A DNA stretch of 64,000 bases from Chitinophagaceae bacterium UBA4407. Lineage in GTDB: Bacteria; Bacteroidota; Bacteroidia; Chitinophagales; Chitinophagaceae. Both the position numbers and the translations under genes were made by a program. How positions within the stretch are numbered: position 1 is the stretch's first letter; each line of letters opens with the position of its first letter. The notes beneath the pieces are model-generated. The model did not search any database and was not told the DNA's origin. It saw only the letters and a list, made by a program, of their open reading frames with translations. Of this stretch, positions 27,001 through 35,226 are shown piece by piece. The DNA is taken from contig DGQT01000052.1 in the NCBI GenBank assembly GCA_002390845.1, forward strand, positions 16,705 through 80,704, read 5' to 3'.

Positions 27001-28635
27001 TTATTTGCTGTAAACTTTTTTACCACCGGAATAAGTTGCGAGTACTTTGGTGTTTAATACATCGGGCTGGTTAATCTTCATTAAGTCTTTATCAAGCAAA
27101 ATAAAATCGGCTTTCTTGCCAGGTTCAATGCTGCCAATTTCGTTTTCTAAAAAGTCTGCTCTGGCAGCCCAGATGGTCATACCGCGAATAGCTTCTTGCC
27201 TGCTTAATGCATTCTCCATTTGAAACCCTCCTTTCGGAAAACCTGTTGCATCTTGCCTGAAAACTGCAGCCAGAAAGGTTTTGAAGGGGCTGATATCTTC
27301 CACGGGAAAATCTGTTCCTAACGGCAGCCATCCATTTTGCTGCAGCAATTGCTTGTAAGCATACCCGTTTTTTAACCGCTCTGTTCCTAAACGTGTTGGT
27401 GCCCAATACATATCGCTTGTTGCATGCGTGGGTTGTACAGAGGGGATTACAGTAGCACTTGCAAAAAGATCAAAATCATTTTCATTTACAATCTGCGCAT
27501 GCTCAATACGCCAACGTTTATCATTCTTTCCTTTTAAATATTTATTATAAACATTTAGTATTTCGCGGTTAGCAGAATCGCCGATTGCATGTGTACACAT
27601 TTGAAAACCGGTAGTTGAAAGTAAATTTGCAACTGAATCATAATGGGCTTTTGTATTTAACAGAAACCCGTTCCAGCCGGGTTTATCGCTGTAAGGTTGT
27701 AACAGGCAGGCGCCCCTGCTGCCCAATGCACCATCTGCATATACTTTAAACCCTTTTACAAAAAGCTTATCGGTTTTATAAGGGCCTTTAGCAAGATAAT
27801 GATCGTAATTTTCTTTATCATCGCTAAGCATAACATACAACCGCATGTTAAGCTTGCCGCTTTTTTGAAGTGTATCAATAATATCAACCGCCCTGTAACT
27901 AAGTCCACAATCAGTAATGGTTGTAAGTCCTTGTGCAAAACATTTTTCCTGTGCAGCAATCATCCATTTTTCAAACTGTGCCAAAGACGGGTATGGAATT
28001 TTTGATTGTACAAGATTTGTGGCGTTGTCAATTAAAACACCCGTAAGCTTGCCATTCTTTGTTTCTATTTCGCCACCTTCAATCTTTTGTTTGGGTTGTA
28101 TACCTGCAAGTTCAAGCGCTTTTTTATTGGCAATTACAGCATGCCCATCGATACGCTCCAATACCACTGGCTTTTCAGGAAACAGTTCATTGAGCTGCTG
28201 ATTGTTGGGATACTCCCTTCCGGGAAATTTATTTTGATCCCAGCCACGACCGCGTATCCAAGTTTCATCAGGGTTCTCTTTCGAAAATTTTTTAACGCGC
28301 TCTGTAACCTCATCAAAGCTGCTGCACCCAACAAGATCAACACTAAAAAGCGACTGTCCGTAGTCTATAAAATGTGCATGTGCATCTACGAAGCCAGGAT
28401 ATACCGCTTTGCCTTGCGCATCAATTTTTTCTTTGGCATCGTAAGCATTTAATATATCAGCACTTTTACCAACACTTATGATTTTCCCATCTTTTACAGC
28501 GAACGCTTCGGCTATGGAAAATGTACTGTCAATGGTGTAAACAGTTGCATTAAATACAATAAGGTCAGCATTTGATTTGTTATTACATGCAGTAATTGAA
28601 ATAAGGAGCAAATAAATGCCAAGATTTTTTTTCAT
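27001..28635 (-). CDS. YtcJ-like metal-dependent amidohydrolase, lipoprotein
   Basis: 544 residues. The start MKKNLGIYLLLISITACNN is a lipoprotein signal with its cysteine at 17. The amidohydrolase fold follows: metal-binding DAHAHF near residue 85, a long TIM-barrel insert, THAIGDSANRE and RIEHAQIV in the second half, and the C-terminal beta segment (IEPGKKADFILLDKDL). YtcJ/NfdA-type enzymes cleave amide or N-formyl bonds in small molecules; the true substrate is unknown. It is 29 bp downstream of hemJ and may be its last co-transcribed neighbour, without an obvious functional link to haem. Confidence 0.85.
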   Translation of the reverse strand: MKKNLGIYLLLISITACNNKSNADLIVFNATVYTIDSTFSIAEAFAVKDGKIISVGKSADILNAYDAKEKIDAQGKAVYPGFVDAHAHFIDYGQSLFSVDLVGCSSFDEVTERVKKFSKENPDETWIRGRGWDQNKFPGREYPNNQQLNELFPEKPVVLERIDGHAVIANKKALELAGIQPKQKIEGGEIETKNGKLTGVLIDNATNLVQSKIPYPSLAQFEKWMIAAQEKCFAQGLTTITDCGLSYRAVDIIDTLQKSGKLNMRLYVMLSDDKENYDHYLAKGPYKTDKLFVKGFKVYADGALGSRGACLLQPYSDKPGWNGFLLNTKAHYDSVANLLSTTGFQMCTHAIGDSANREILNVYNKYLKGKNDKRWRIEHAQIVNENDFDLFASATVIPSVQPTHATSDMYWAPTRLGTERLKNGYAYKQLLQQNGWLPLGTDFPVEDISPFKTFLAAVFRQDATGFPKGGFQMENALSRQEAIRGMTIWAARADFLENEIGSIEPGKKADFILLDKDLMKINQPDVLNTKVLATYSGGKKVYSK

Positions 28636-28664
28636 AAGAACCGATTGGTTGTTAAACAGGATGT

Positions 28665-29219
28665 TTATTTTTTATCGCGGATTGCTTTATAGATTTTTAT
28701 TGCACTCATCAGTACTATAATAAAACCAGCCAGGCCTGCAACAGCCCAAACAAAACTGATGCTCTCTTTAACTGTGGCAAGCGTTACAATGGAAACAAGA
28801 AAAATGGTAGCTACTTCGTTCCAGATACGCAGTTGTTGCGAGGTATATTTAAACACATTATTCATTTGCTGCTTATAAATGCGGTGCAAAGAAAAATGAT
28901 AGAGAAAAAGAAAAAAAACAAACACCAGTTTAATCAGCAGCCACAGCCCTTCAGGGGCAAAGACAATTTTATACCAACTATAGTCAGGGCTGAATAAAAG
29001 TGCTGGCCCCATCATCAGGGTAAGAATTGCAGAAGGCCAGGTAATACCAAACCATAAGCGCTTCATCATTATTTTAAACTGATCGCGTAAAGCATTTTTT
29101 ACCATCTCGTCTTTCTCACCTGCTTCTGTATTATATATAAAAAGTCGCGGCATGTAAAACATCCCAGCAAACCAGGTAACCACGAAGATGATATGCAGTG
29201 CTTTTAGATACGAATACAT
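28665..29219 (-). CDS. hemJ: Protoporphyrinogen IX oxidase HemJ
   Basis: 184 residues with four to five membrane helices. The N-terminus (YLKALHIIFVVTWFAGMFYM, then PRLFIYNTEA) and the later LWFGITWPSAILTLMMG are typical of HemJ, the haem-containing inner-membrane enzyme that oxidises protoporphyrinogen IX to protoporphyrin IX. The gene directly upstream on the same strand (60 bp away) encodes ferrochelatase, which uses its product, so the two final haem steps are paired here. An alternative label is CopD-family protein, but the neighbour settles the choice. Confidence 0.9.
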   Translation of the reverse strand: MYSYLKALHIIFVVTWFAGMFYMPRLFIYNTEAGEKDEMVKNALRDQFKIMMKRLWFGITWPSAILTLMMGPALLFSPDYSWYKIVFAPEGLWLLIKLVFVFFLFLYHFSLHRIYKQQMNNVFKYTSQQLRIWNEVATIFLVSIVTLATVKESISFVWAVAGLAGFIIVLMSAIKIYKAIRDKK

Positions 29220-29279
29220 GCAGGAAATGTTAAATGAAAAATGGAGAATTTAAAATGTAAAATTAAACTGGCTAATATT

Positions 29280-30326
29280 TTATACCAATAGCATTTCCCT
29301 GTTACCTTGTGCATATTCTTTTATCCAGGTTGTTACTGCCTGTACCCACACCGGGTGAATATTCATGCAGGGAATTAATGTAAAACTTTCACCACCGGCA
29401 TGCAAAAAACTTTCTTTGCCTTCCATTGCAATTTCTTCTAAAGTTTCCAGGCAATCACTTACAAAAGCGGGGCAAAGCACAATAAGCTTTTTAACCCCTT
29501 CGCCTGGCAATTCTTCCAAACGCTTTGCTGTGTAAGGTTTTAACCATTCTTCCCTGCCCAAACGAGATTGAAATGAAAAGCCTGTTTTCTCTTTTGGTAT
29601 ATTTAATTTTTCTGTAATTAATTGTGTTGTTACCCAACATTGGTGGCGGTAACATGTGGCATGTGCAGGTGAAAAAACTTCGCAGCAGTTATCTACTTTT
29701 AAACAGTGGCAATTGGTAGGGTCGGCCTTTTTCATATGGCGTTGCGGCAACCCGTGATAACTAAAAAGCACCTGGTCGTAATCCTGTTGCAGGTAAGGTT
29801 TTATGTTTTCAATCATCGCATCTATATAATGCGCATCGTTGTAAAATGGCTTTATAAATTTCAGGGAGAAAGTATTCTTCATCTTGCGATGTACTGTTTT
29901 TGCATGCTCTACTGCAGTTTCGTAACTGCTCATTGCATAATGTGGATAGAGCGGAATGGCAATAACTTCTTCAAGCCCCGGTACTTTTTTCATCAGGTTT
30001 TCAAAAGCTTCCTGCATGGTTGGTTTACCATAACGCATGGCTATTTCCACTGGTTCCGGAATCTGTGGCTCAAGGGCATGCTGCAATTGTTTTGTAAGAA
30101 CAACCAGTGGTGAGCCTTCTTTGGTCCAAACACGTTTATATGCTTCTGCAGATTTTGGTGAACGCAACGGTGCAATAATACCGCCCACAAGCATCAGGCG
30201 AAAGATGTAGGGATAGTCAATCACACGTTCATCCATCAAAAACTCCATCAGGTAGTTGCGCACATCTTTTACTTCGGTAGAATCGGGAGAGCCCAGGTTC
30301 ATTAATATAATTCCGCGTTTAGCCAT
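29280..30326 (-). CDS. hemH: Ferrochelatase
   Basis: 348 residues from ATG at 30326 (MAKRGIILMNLG). In-frame ATGs at 30329 and 30335 exist but sit almost on the predicted transcription start. It inserts Fe2+ into protoporphyrin IX. The catalytic histidine motif FSYHGLPQRHM and the later DCLETLEEI are present. An internal cysteine-rich stretch (NCHCLKVDNCCEVFSPAHAT, then CYRHQC) is seen between them; similar internal cysteines bind a [2Fe-2S] cluster in some bacterial ferrochelatases, so a cluster is likely here (inference). It is followed by hemJ. Confidence 0.94.
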   Translation of the reverse strand: MAKRGIILMNLGSPDSTEVKDVRNYLMEFLMDERVIDYPYIFRLMLVGGIIAPLRSPKSAEAYKRVWTKEGSPLVVLTKQLQHALEPQIPEPVEIAMRYGKPTMQEAFENLMKKVPGLEEVIAIPLYPHYAMSSYETAVEHAKTVHRKMKNTFSLKFIKPFYNDAHYIDAMIENIKPYLQQDYDQVLFSYHGLPQRHMKKADPTNCHCLKVDNCCEVFSPAHATCYRHQCWVTTQLITEKLNIPKEKTGFSFQSRLGREEWLKPYTAKRLEELPGEGVKKLIVLCPAFVSDCLETLEEIAMEGKESFLHAGGESFTLIPCMNIHPVWVQAVTTWIKEYAQGNREMLLV

Positions 30327-30346
30327 CATAATCATTTTGTAGTGTG

Positions 30347-30376
30347 CAAAAGTAATAGAACAAACCAGTAAACAAA
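30347..30376 (-). promoter_or_regulatory. Bacteroidota-type promoter for hemH
   Basis: The minus strand reads TTTG (30376-30373), 18 bases, then TACTTTTG (30354-30347), matching TTTG-N17-23-TAnnTTTG. Transcription would start near 30340, leaving about 14 bases before the chosen ATG at 30326. Confidence 0.6.
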
Positions 30377-30433
30377 AAGATCAGTTGCTGAACAGGAATT
30401 TTATCACATTTTTTAGTAGCTGCAGAAATACAA

Positions 30434-30684
30434 TTTTTTTGGGACGGGCATTTGAAACTTTACGCATCGTTCCTTTTGTCACTCACTTGTACAGTTGAAT
30501 TATATATTGAGCTTTTACCCAAGCAAAGATCGAAGCGAATTATTGTTGTTCAGGAAACCAACAAGGATGCTGGTAGAATTTTGTTACGAATGTTGACCGT
30601 TAACTGTCGATCAATGTTCAGAATGTACAAGTGTGCGACGCAAGAAAAGCTAAATGCTTATTCTCAAGCCTGGTCAATAAAAAA
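30434..30684. repeat. Palindromic intergenic element 11
   Basis: The left end is TTTTTTTGGGACGGGC, the left core TTTTGTCACTCACTTGTAC, the right core GTACAAGTGTGCGACGCAAG and the right end AAGCCTGGTCAATAAAAA. The inner part has GTTGACCGTTAACTGTCGAT, related to the GTCGAC modules of elements 3 and 25. Confidence 0.87.
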
Positions 30685-30714
30685 CACTGACACATTGAAG
30701 CGCCAGTGTTTTTT
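30680..30714. terminator. Hairpin terminator after dxs
   Basis: AAAAACACTG and CAGTGTTTTT form a 10-bp stem around a 14-base loop, 21 bp past the dxs stop codon. The A and T tracts on either side suit a bidirectional terminator. Confidence 0.75.
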
Positions 30715-30735
30715 TAAATAAGATGCTATTGAAAA

Positions 30736-32676
30736 TTAACCAGCAATGGTTATGGTGGCAGTAACTTTATCTTTAAGCATTTCGCGAACTGTATTGGCAA
30801 TTGCTGGTGCATCGTAACCACATTCTTTATGCAATTCTTTAAGCGTGCCATGCTCTACAATACGATCTGGAATACCGAGCATTTTTATTGCTGCTTTATA
30901 ACCGTGCTCGTTCATAAATTCTAACACAGCGCTGCCAAAACCCCCTACAATAGTGCCATCTTCAACCGTAATAATTTTATTGAATTTTGCAAAAACCTCA
31001 TGAAGCATTTCTTCATCAAGCGGTTTTGCAAAACGCATATCGTAATGAGCAGGGTTAATGCCTTCGGTTCTTAATTCGCGTATGGCAACAGTTGCAAAAT
31101 TTCCGGGATGCCCAAATGAAAGAATTGCAACATCTTCGCCATCCTTAATTTTACGGCCTTTACCAACCTGTATTTCTTCGAATGGCGTTTTCCATTCGGG
31201 CATTACGCCTTCGCCCCTGGGGTAACGGATAACAAACGGATATTTTATTGAATCGAGTTGTGCAGTGTACATCAGGTTGCGCAATTGTTGTTCATTCATT
31301 GGCGCACTGATGATCATATCAGGAATGCAGCGGAAATAAGGAATATCGTAAGCGCCGTGATGGGTTGGCCCATCTTCGCCTACCAGGCCGGCCCGGTCTA
31401 AACAAAAAATCACTGGGAGTTTTTGTATGGCCACATCGTGTACCACCTGGTCGAAAGCCCGTTGCATAAAAGAGGAGTAAATATTACAAAACACTTTCAT
31501 GCCTTGTGTTGCAAGCCCTGCGCTTAGTGTAACTGCATGTTGTTCGCAAATGCCAACATCTAAAGCACGTTTGGGCATTTTTTCCATCATGAATTTTAAT
31601 GAGGAACCGCTTGGCATTGCGGGTGTAATTCCCATTATTGTATCATTCTGCTCTGCAAGTTCAATAATGGTGTGCCCGAATACATCCTGGTATTTGGGCG
31701 CCTGGGGCGTATCGAATTTCTTTTTAAATATTTCGCCGGTTACTTTATCAAACAATCCGGGTGCATGCCATTTGGTTTGATCTTTTTCTGCCAGCTCATA
31801 TCCTTTTCCTTTTACCGTTACAATATGCAACAGTTTGGGGCCAGGAATTTTACGAAGATCTTTTAAGGTATCTACCAGTTTGGTGATATTGTGCCCGTCA
31901 ATAGGGCCGAAATAACGCAGGTTCAATGCTTCAAAAAGGTTACTGCTTTTGCTGACCATGCCTTTTATGCTGGCTTCCATTTTACTGGCCATATCGCGGC
32001 TGAAGTTCTTACCAACAGGTAATTTGCCCAGCATATTCCAGAGATCGTCACGTAGTTTATTGTACGTATGGGAAGTTGTAATATCTGTAAGGTATTCTTT
32101 AAGCGCACCAACATTCTGATCAATGCTCATGCAGTTATCGTTAAGAATAATGAGCATGTCAGCATCGGCAACTCCGGCGTGGTTCATAGCTTCGAATGCC
32201 ATACCTGCCGTCATAGCGCCATCACCAATTACTGCAACTGATTTCCTGTTCTCACCCTTTAATTTAGCAGCAATGGCCATGCCTAAAGCAGCAGAAATGG
32301 AAGTAGAAGAATGACCTACCCCAAAAGTATCATACTCACTCTCGCTGCGTTTGGGGAAACCACTAAGACCCTTATATTTTCTGTTTGTTGAGAAACTGTT
32401 TTTTCGACCCGTAAGTATTTTATGGCCATAAGCCTGGTGGCCTACATCCCAAACCAACTGATCAAAAGGCGTATTGTAAACATAATGCAGGGCTACAGTT
32501 AATTCCACCACCCCAAGGCTTGCTCCAAAATGGCCACCATGTACGCTTACGACATCGATAATATATTGGCGCAATTCATCGCAAACCTGGTGCAATTGTT
32601 CCCGGCTGAGCTTTTTCAGATCGCCCGGGGAATTCACTGCATCCAGTAACAGGCCTGGTGTAATTTCCATCTGCAT
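30736..32676 (-). CDS. dxs: 1-deoxy-D-xylulose-5-phosphate synthase
   Basis: 646 residues, the usual Dxs length. It joins pyruvate and glyceraldehyde 3-phosphate to make DXP, the first step of the MEP isoprenoid pathway, and also feeds thiamine and pyridoxal synthesis. Thiamine diphosphate site: GDGAMTAGMAFEAMNHAG followed by LNDN about 25 residues on. The pyrimidine-domain catalytic glutamate lies in VGICEQHAVTLSAG. Other family marks: HGGHFGASLGVVELTVALHY near 45 and DRAGLVGEDGPTHHG near 420. Translation could start at 32676 or at the second methionine (32670). It appears to be a single-gene transcript with its own terminator. Confidence 0.96.
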   Translation of the reverse strand: MQMEITPGLLLDAVNSPGDLKKLSREQLHQVCDELRQYIIDVVSVHGGHFGASLGVVELTVALHYVYNTPFDQLVWDVGHQAYGHKILTGRKNSFSTNRKYKGLSGFPKRSESEYDTFGVGHSSTSISAALGMAIAAKLKGENRKSVAVIGDGAMTAGMAFEAMNHAGVADADMLIILNDNCMSIDQNVGALKEYLTDITTSHTYNKLRDDLWNMLGKLPVGKNFSRDMASKMEASIKGMVSKSSNLFEALNLRYFGPIDGHNITKLVDTLKDLRKIPGPKLLHIVTVKGKGYELAEKDQTKWHAPGLFDKVTGEIFKKKFDTPQAPKYQDVFGHTIIELAEQNDTIMGITPAMPSGSSLKFMMEKMPKRALDVGICEQHAVTLSAGLATQGMKVFCNIYSSFMQRAFDQVVHDVAIQKLPVIFCLDRAGLVGEDGPTHHGAYDIPYFRCIPDMIISAPMNEQQLRNLMYTAQLDSIKYPFVIRYPRGEGVMPEWKTPFEEIQVGKGRKIKDGEDVAILSFGHPGNFATVAIRELRTEGINPAHYDMRFAKPLDEEMLHEVFAKFNKIITVEDGTIVGGFGSAVLEFMNEHGYKAAIKMLGIPDRIVEHGTLKELHKECGYDAPAIANTVREMLKDKVTATITIAG

Positions 32677-33096
32677 TTGTTTAAAAGTTTGTAAAAGTAC
32701 AATTTTACGGCGACTGGGCTCCGGGTCAATTTAACCAACCTGAATATTCAAACTTCAACAGCCGGCACCATATGCCGAATTTAGCTGTGCCGTAAAAGAG
32801 TGCGACGCAAGGATGTTTAACAGAATTACCGCTGTTAGGTTCATAAAATGTATCAGAAATTTAATGCAGGCCAATGTATTAATGGGGGATTGATATTATT
32901 GAATATTAAAAACCACCACATCGTTTGCTGAATTTAAAATACTAAATTGCCAGATACCCATACTATTTACCTTTAGTAAAATGACGTGCTGCTTTGGGTA
33001 AAGGTTAATTTACCTTTGAAAACCGTGGTATATTATTGCGGAGTTTGTGTAGCATATTAGCCCTTTTGTGGCTAAGGGTAACCTTAATCGAATAAA
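32677..33096. other. Intergenic region between dxs and lytS-type kinase
   Basis: 420 bases without a gene, divergent promoters expected. It contains a solo right arm of the palindromic element (32792-32849), a direct repeat ATTTACCTTT at 32965-32974 and 33008-33017 (43 bp apart), and an inverted pair GGTAAA/TTTACC around 32998-33014. Both repeat copies contain TACCTTT followed by G or A, like a -7 element, but no well-spaced TTTG was seen. Confidence 0.5.
32792..32849. repeat. Solo right arm of the palindromic element (12)
   Basis: GTAAAAGAGTGCGACGCAAG followed by a decayed outer end (TAGGTTCATAAAA). No matching left arm was seen in this intergenic region. Confidence 0.7.
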
Positions 33097-34146
33097 ATGA
33101 TAAAACGAGTATCAGCGTATTGGTTGTGCCAGCTAGGTGGGTGGAGTGGTTATATACTTGTAAATACTTTTTTTTATTTTACTATCCGCACCAAGTCCAG
33201 CCCTTATTTCTTTCAATCACTCTTTTTAGATGTTGTTGCCGGCATTGCCATTACACATTTAATGCGGGCTTTTATAAAGAAAAGCGACCAGTTAAGTTAT
33301 GAAATCAGGCGGCAGATCGTTTACATGTTTTTTACCACGCTATTCTTTGCCTTTATTTATGCATTCATCATTACCTGGGCTGATCAGACACTTGGGTGGG
33401 AATCGGAACTGATGCGTGAATATTCTTTCTGGAATAAAATGCTTCGGGCTTCGTTCGGCTTCTCTCTTTTCCTGCTTATCTGGAACTTTATTTATTTTAC
33501 CTACCATTATGTAGAAAAAGCCCGTAAAGAAACACTCGATAAAATACGCCTCGAAAGCCTGGTAAAAGAACTGGAACTTAAAACCATCAAATCTCATATA
33601 AATCCGCACTTTATTTTCAACGCACTTAACAGCATAAGGGCATTGGTAGATGAAAACCCCGAAAGGGCGAGAACAGCAATTACTGAATTAAGTAATATTT
33701 TACGCAGCAGTATGCAGGCTGAAAAATTAGAAACTGCTCCGCTTGAAAGAGAGTTAAATATTGTAAAGGATTACCTGGAACTGGAACATATACGGTTTGA
33801 AGACCGTTTGAAAGTGGAATACGATATTGATGAAGATACCCTTGACCAGCCAGTACCACCAATGATGCTGCAAACATTGGTTGAGAATGCGATAAAACAT
33901 GGCATCAGTAAGCAGGTTAATGGTGGATTGATCAAAATAATCTCCGATTTCAGGAACGACCAGCATGAACTGATTGTTCAGAATACCGGCTCTTTGGGTA
34001 CCACTGCCAATACAGAAGGATTTGGAATTGTAAGTACACAAAACAGGCTGGCACTGCTGTATGGCGGTAAAGCAAATTTTGCTATTTCGAATAAAAATGG
34101 GAATATGGTAGAAGCCAAAGTATGCCTGCCCGTAATGATTTTATAA
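33097..34146 (+). CDS. LytS/YehU-type sensor histidine kinase
   Basis: 349 residues: four membrane helices in the first 140 residues, a short coiled linker (about 140-165), then the His_kinase domain with SHINPHFIFNALNSI around H171 and an ATPase part (MMLQTLVENAIKHG). There is no extracellular sensor domain. The LytTR regulator gene follows after 23 bp, so this is a classical LytS/LytTR pair, common in Bacteroidota. The signal and target genes are unknown. It is separate from the NtrC-type pair at 18477-21240. Confidence 0.92.
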   Translation: MIKRVSAYWLCQLGGWSGYILVNTFFYFTIRTKSSPYFFQSLFLDVVAGIAITHLMRAFIKKSDQLSYEIRRQIVYMFFTTLFFAFIYAFIITWADQTLGWESELMREYSFWNKMLRASFGFSLFLLIWNFIYFTYHYVEKARKETLDKIRLESLVKELELKTIKSHINPHFIFNALNSIRALVDENPERARTAITELSNILRSSMQAEKLETAPLERELNIVKDYLELEHIRFEDRLKVEYDIDEDTLDQPVPPMMLQTLVENAIKHGISKQVNGGLIKIISDFRNDQHELIVQNTGSLGTTANTEGFGIVSTQNRLALLYGGKANFAISNKNGNMVEAKVCLPVMIL

Positions 34147-34169
34147 ATTTAAACTTCAAAATACCAGTT

Positions 34170-34904
34170 ATGCCAATTAAAGCAATTATAGTAGATGATG
34201 AACGGCTTGCAAGAACTGAATTAAAAAAATTACTGCAGGAGTTTTCGGATGTAACAGTAATTGATGAAGCCACCAATGTAGATGAAGGAATTGAAAAAAT
34301 TGAAACACAAAACCCCGATCTTATTTTCCTGGATATTCAAATGCCGGGCAAAACCGGGTTCGATCTGCTGGCTGAACTGGACAAAGCCCCGCATGTAATT
34401 TTCACTACGGCCTACGATGAATATGCCCTAAAAGCATTTGAAGTAAATGCGCTGGATTACCTGCTTAAACCAATTGAGCCAAAACGTTTAAGCGATGCCA
34501 TTCATAAGTTGCAGTACGAAATGAGCAAAGAAAGCGGCGAAGAAAATGGCATGATCAACCGGGGGCCGCTAACAGAAAGTGACCAGGTTTTTGTAAAAGA
34601 CGGCGAACGCTGCTGGTTTGTAAAATTGAACGAGATCCGCCTTTTTGAAAGTGTGGGTAACTACGCAAAGGTTTTCTTTGCCAACAACAAGCCATTAATT
34701 TTAAAGTCGCTCAATGCATTGGAAGAGCGCCTTGATGAAAAAGTATTTTTCCGCGCCAACCGCAAACACATCATCAACCTGCGCTGGATAGAAAAGATAG
34801 AGCCTTACTTTAACGGCGGCCTTTTGGTAGAATTAAAAGGTGGCGAAAAAATTGAAGTAAGCCGCAGGCAAACAGTGAAGTTTAAAGAAATGATGAGCTT
34901 CTAA
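34170..34904 (+). CDS. LytTR-family response regulator
   Basis: 244 residues from ATG at 34170 (MPIKAIIVDDE). A longer frame from 34122 overlaps the kinase gene and adds a non-receiver-like start, so the shorter form is preferred. The receiver has D9/D10, phosphoacceptor D55 and K100. The C-terminal LytTR DNA-binding domain runs from about 140 to 244 (VGNYAKVFFANNKPLILKSL, FFRANRKHIINL). It is the partner of the kinase directly upstream. Palindromic element 13 begins 5 bp after its stop codon. Confidence 0.92.
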   Translation: MPIKAIIVDDERLARTELKKLLQEFSDVTVIDEATNVDEGIEKIETQNPDLIFLDIQMPGKTGFDLLAELDKAPHVIFTTAYDEYALKAFEVNALDYLLKPIEPKRLSDAIHKLQYEMSKESGEENGMINRGPLTESDQVFVKDGERCWFVKLNEIRLFESVGNYAKVFFANNKPLILKSLNALEERLDEKVFFRANRKHIINLRWIEKIEPYFNGGLLVELKGGEKIEVSRRQTVKFKEMMSF

Positions 34905-34908
34905 AAAT

Positions 34909-35156
34909 TATTTTTTGAGCCAGGCTATAGTATTACTATGAGGCTTTTCTTGCGTCGCACACTGGAGGGTTCGGAACATTGTGGGACTAAGAAATACAAA
35001 CCGCAGAGACGCTAAGACACAGAGACAAATTCAAAATTTCTTTGCGCCCCTCCGTCTCTGCGGTTAAAATATTCGCTTCGGTAAAGCTTAATACAGTTAC
35101 AAATGTTCAAGAGTGCGACGCAAGAATGCCTTATTAAAATACATAAGCCGGTAAAC
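34909..35156. repeat. Palindromic intergenic element 13
   Basis: Starts 5 bp after the regulator stop. The left end is TTTTTTGAGCCAGGC, the left core TTGCGTCGCACACTGGAGG and the right core TTCAAGAGTGCGACGCAAG. The loop (34971-35098) is the CCGCAGAGACGC module, shared with elements 19 and 21. Confidence 0.88.
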
Positions 35157-35167
35157 AAACCAGCTAC

Positions 35168-35211
35168 TTTAAATAAAAGCTGTTGCCTTTTGGCAACAGC
35201 TTTTATTTAAA
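35168..35211. terminator. Perfect 20-bp bidirectional terminator
   Basis: TTTAAATAAAAGCTGTTGCC and its exact reverse complement flank TTTT. It lies 15 bp past the stop codon at 35227 and between convergent genes, so it can end transcription from both sides. Confidence 0.88.
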
Positions 35212-35226
35212 TATTCCATACCGTAG

